Source of the DNA: an uncultured Alphaproteobacteria bacterium
GTDB taxonomy: Bacteria; Pseudomonadota; Alphaproteobacteria; RF32; CAG-239
Length of the DNA: 5,645 nt
Direction of reading: 5' to 3'
Assembly: GCA_946618745.1 (NCBI GenBank)
Contig: CAMOLN010000080.1
Span: 1-5,645, forward strand
The position numbers and the translations under genes are program-made. The notes beneath the pieces were generated by a model that had not been told where the DNA came from, made no database searches, and saw only the letters and a program-made list of their open reading frames with translations. Shown one piece after another: positions 5,465-5,645 of the stretch; positions within the stretch are counted from its first letter, which is position 1, and the number at the start of each line of letters is the position of its first letter.

Positions 5465-5645
5465 ATGTTAAATTATGTTCAGCATAATCTGCAAATTGAA
5501 GAAGATGTGTTAATTGCGCCCAAATTGCACTGGGCAGTGTATATTGACTCTTATTTGCAGTTGTCGGTGTTATATATTCTGTTTTGCCATTATATGGCGC
5601 CATTTATCAATTATGATCACAGAATCATTCGTTTTTTTGAAACTA
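5465..5645 (+). CDS. Probable bPH2-type membrane protein, N-terminal 60 residues (3' partial)
   Basis: A frame opens at ATG 5465 and runs off the right edge with no stop. AAGGTGG (5453-5459) lies five bases upstream and a strong promoter further back, so the start is well supported. The visible N-terminus, MLNYVQHNLQIEEDVLIAPK then LHWAVYI, resembles the start of PH-domain membrane proteins (a 'Y.E.NL..GE.V....K.HW...' pattern) and leads into a hydrophobic segment at about 23-46, followed by NYDHRIIRFF. The PH domain itself would be beyond the window, so the family call rests on about 30 residues and on the neighbouring divergent PH-domain gene. Confidence 0.65.
   Translation, partial: MLNYVQHNLQIEEDVLIAPKLHWAVYIDSYLQLSVLYILFCHYMAPFINYDHRIIRFFET

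Noticed and set aside
1..5645. CRISPR array, tRNA, rRNA, insertion sequence, toxin-antitoxin or phage-defence genes
   Set aside because: No regularly spaced repeats, no RNA-gene motifs, no transposase or known defence domains were found on either strand.

Overview
The window reads as an AT-rich bacterial chromosome segment, most likely from an alphaproteobacterium. The ArgS and type I methionine aminopeptidase sequences look proteobacterial. A neighbouring sfsA-map pair is an arrangement I know from alphaproteobacteria, where radC often follows; radC is absent here. All eight stop codons visible are TAA, as expected at low GC. An uncultured, gut-type low-GC alphaproteobacterium would fit, but that is inference and no rRNA is present to test it.

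Left part (1-2735), plus strand, housekeeping: the C-terminal 351 residues of arginyl-tRNA synthetase (argS, cut by the window edge); a 101-bp gap holding a good sigma70-like promoter; an SfsA-family gene; then map, starting at TTG 17 bp after the sfsA-like stop. A strong intrinsic terminator closes the unit. The SfsA-family protein keeps the fold-level pattern but has lost the residues expected of the nuclease site, so it looks like a pseudoenzyme.

Middle (2736-3413): an AT-rich spacer followed by a TspO/MBR-family membrane protein gene. A 13-bp perfect-stem hairpin ends it and serves as the boundary with the convergent minus-strand genes.

Right part (3414-5645), membrane-protein cluster: on the minus strand, in transcription order, lie a 216-aa two-helix protein with a bacterial PH-like (bPH2/DUF304) domain, then two small membrane proteins (122 and 118 aa) that are divergent paralogues sharing a YPF[KR]xYF motif, then, after a strong terminator and its own probable promoter, a third small membrane protein (112 aa). 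Divergent from the PH-domain gene, the start of another gene runs off the right edge; its N-terminus also resembles bPH2-type membrane proteins. The function of this cluster is unknown. Its recurring themes are short multi-helix membrane proteins, paired PH-like proteins, and three starts without a Shine-Dalgarno sequence, whereas every other visible start has one.

No rRNA, tRNA, CRISPR array, insertion sequence or recognisable defence or mobile system was seen.
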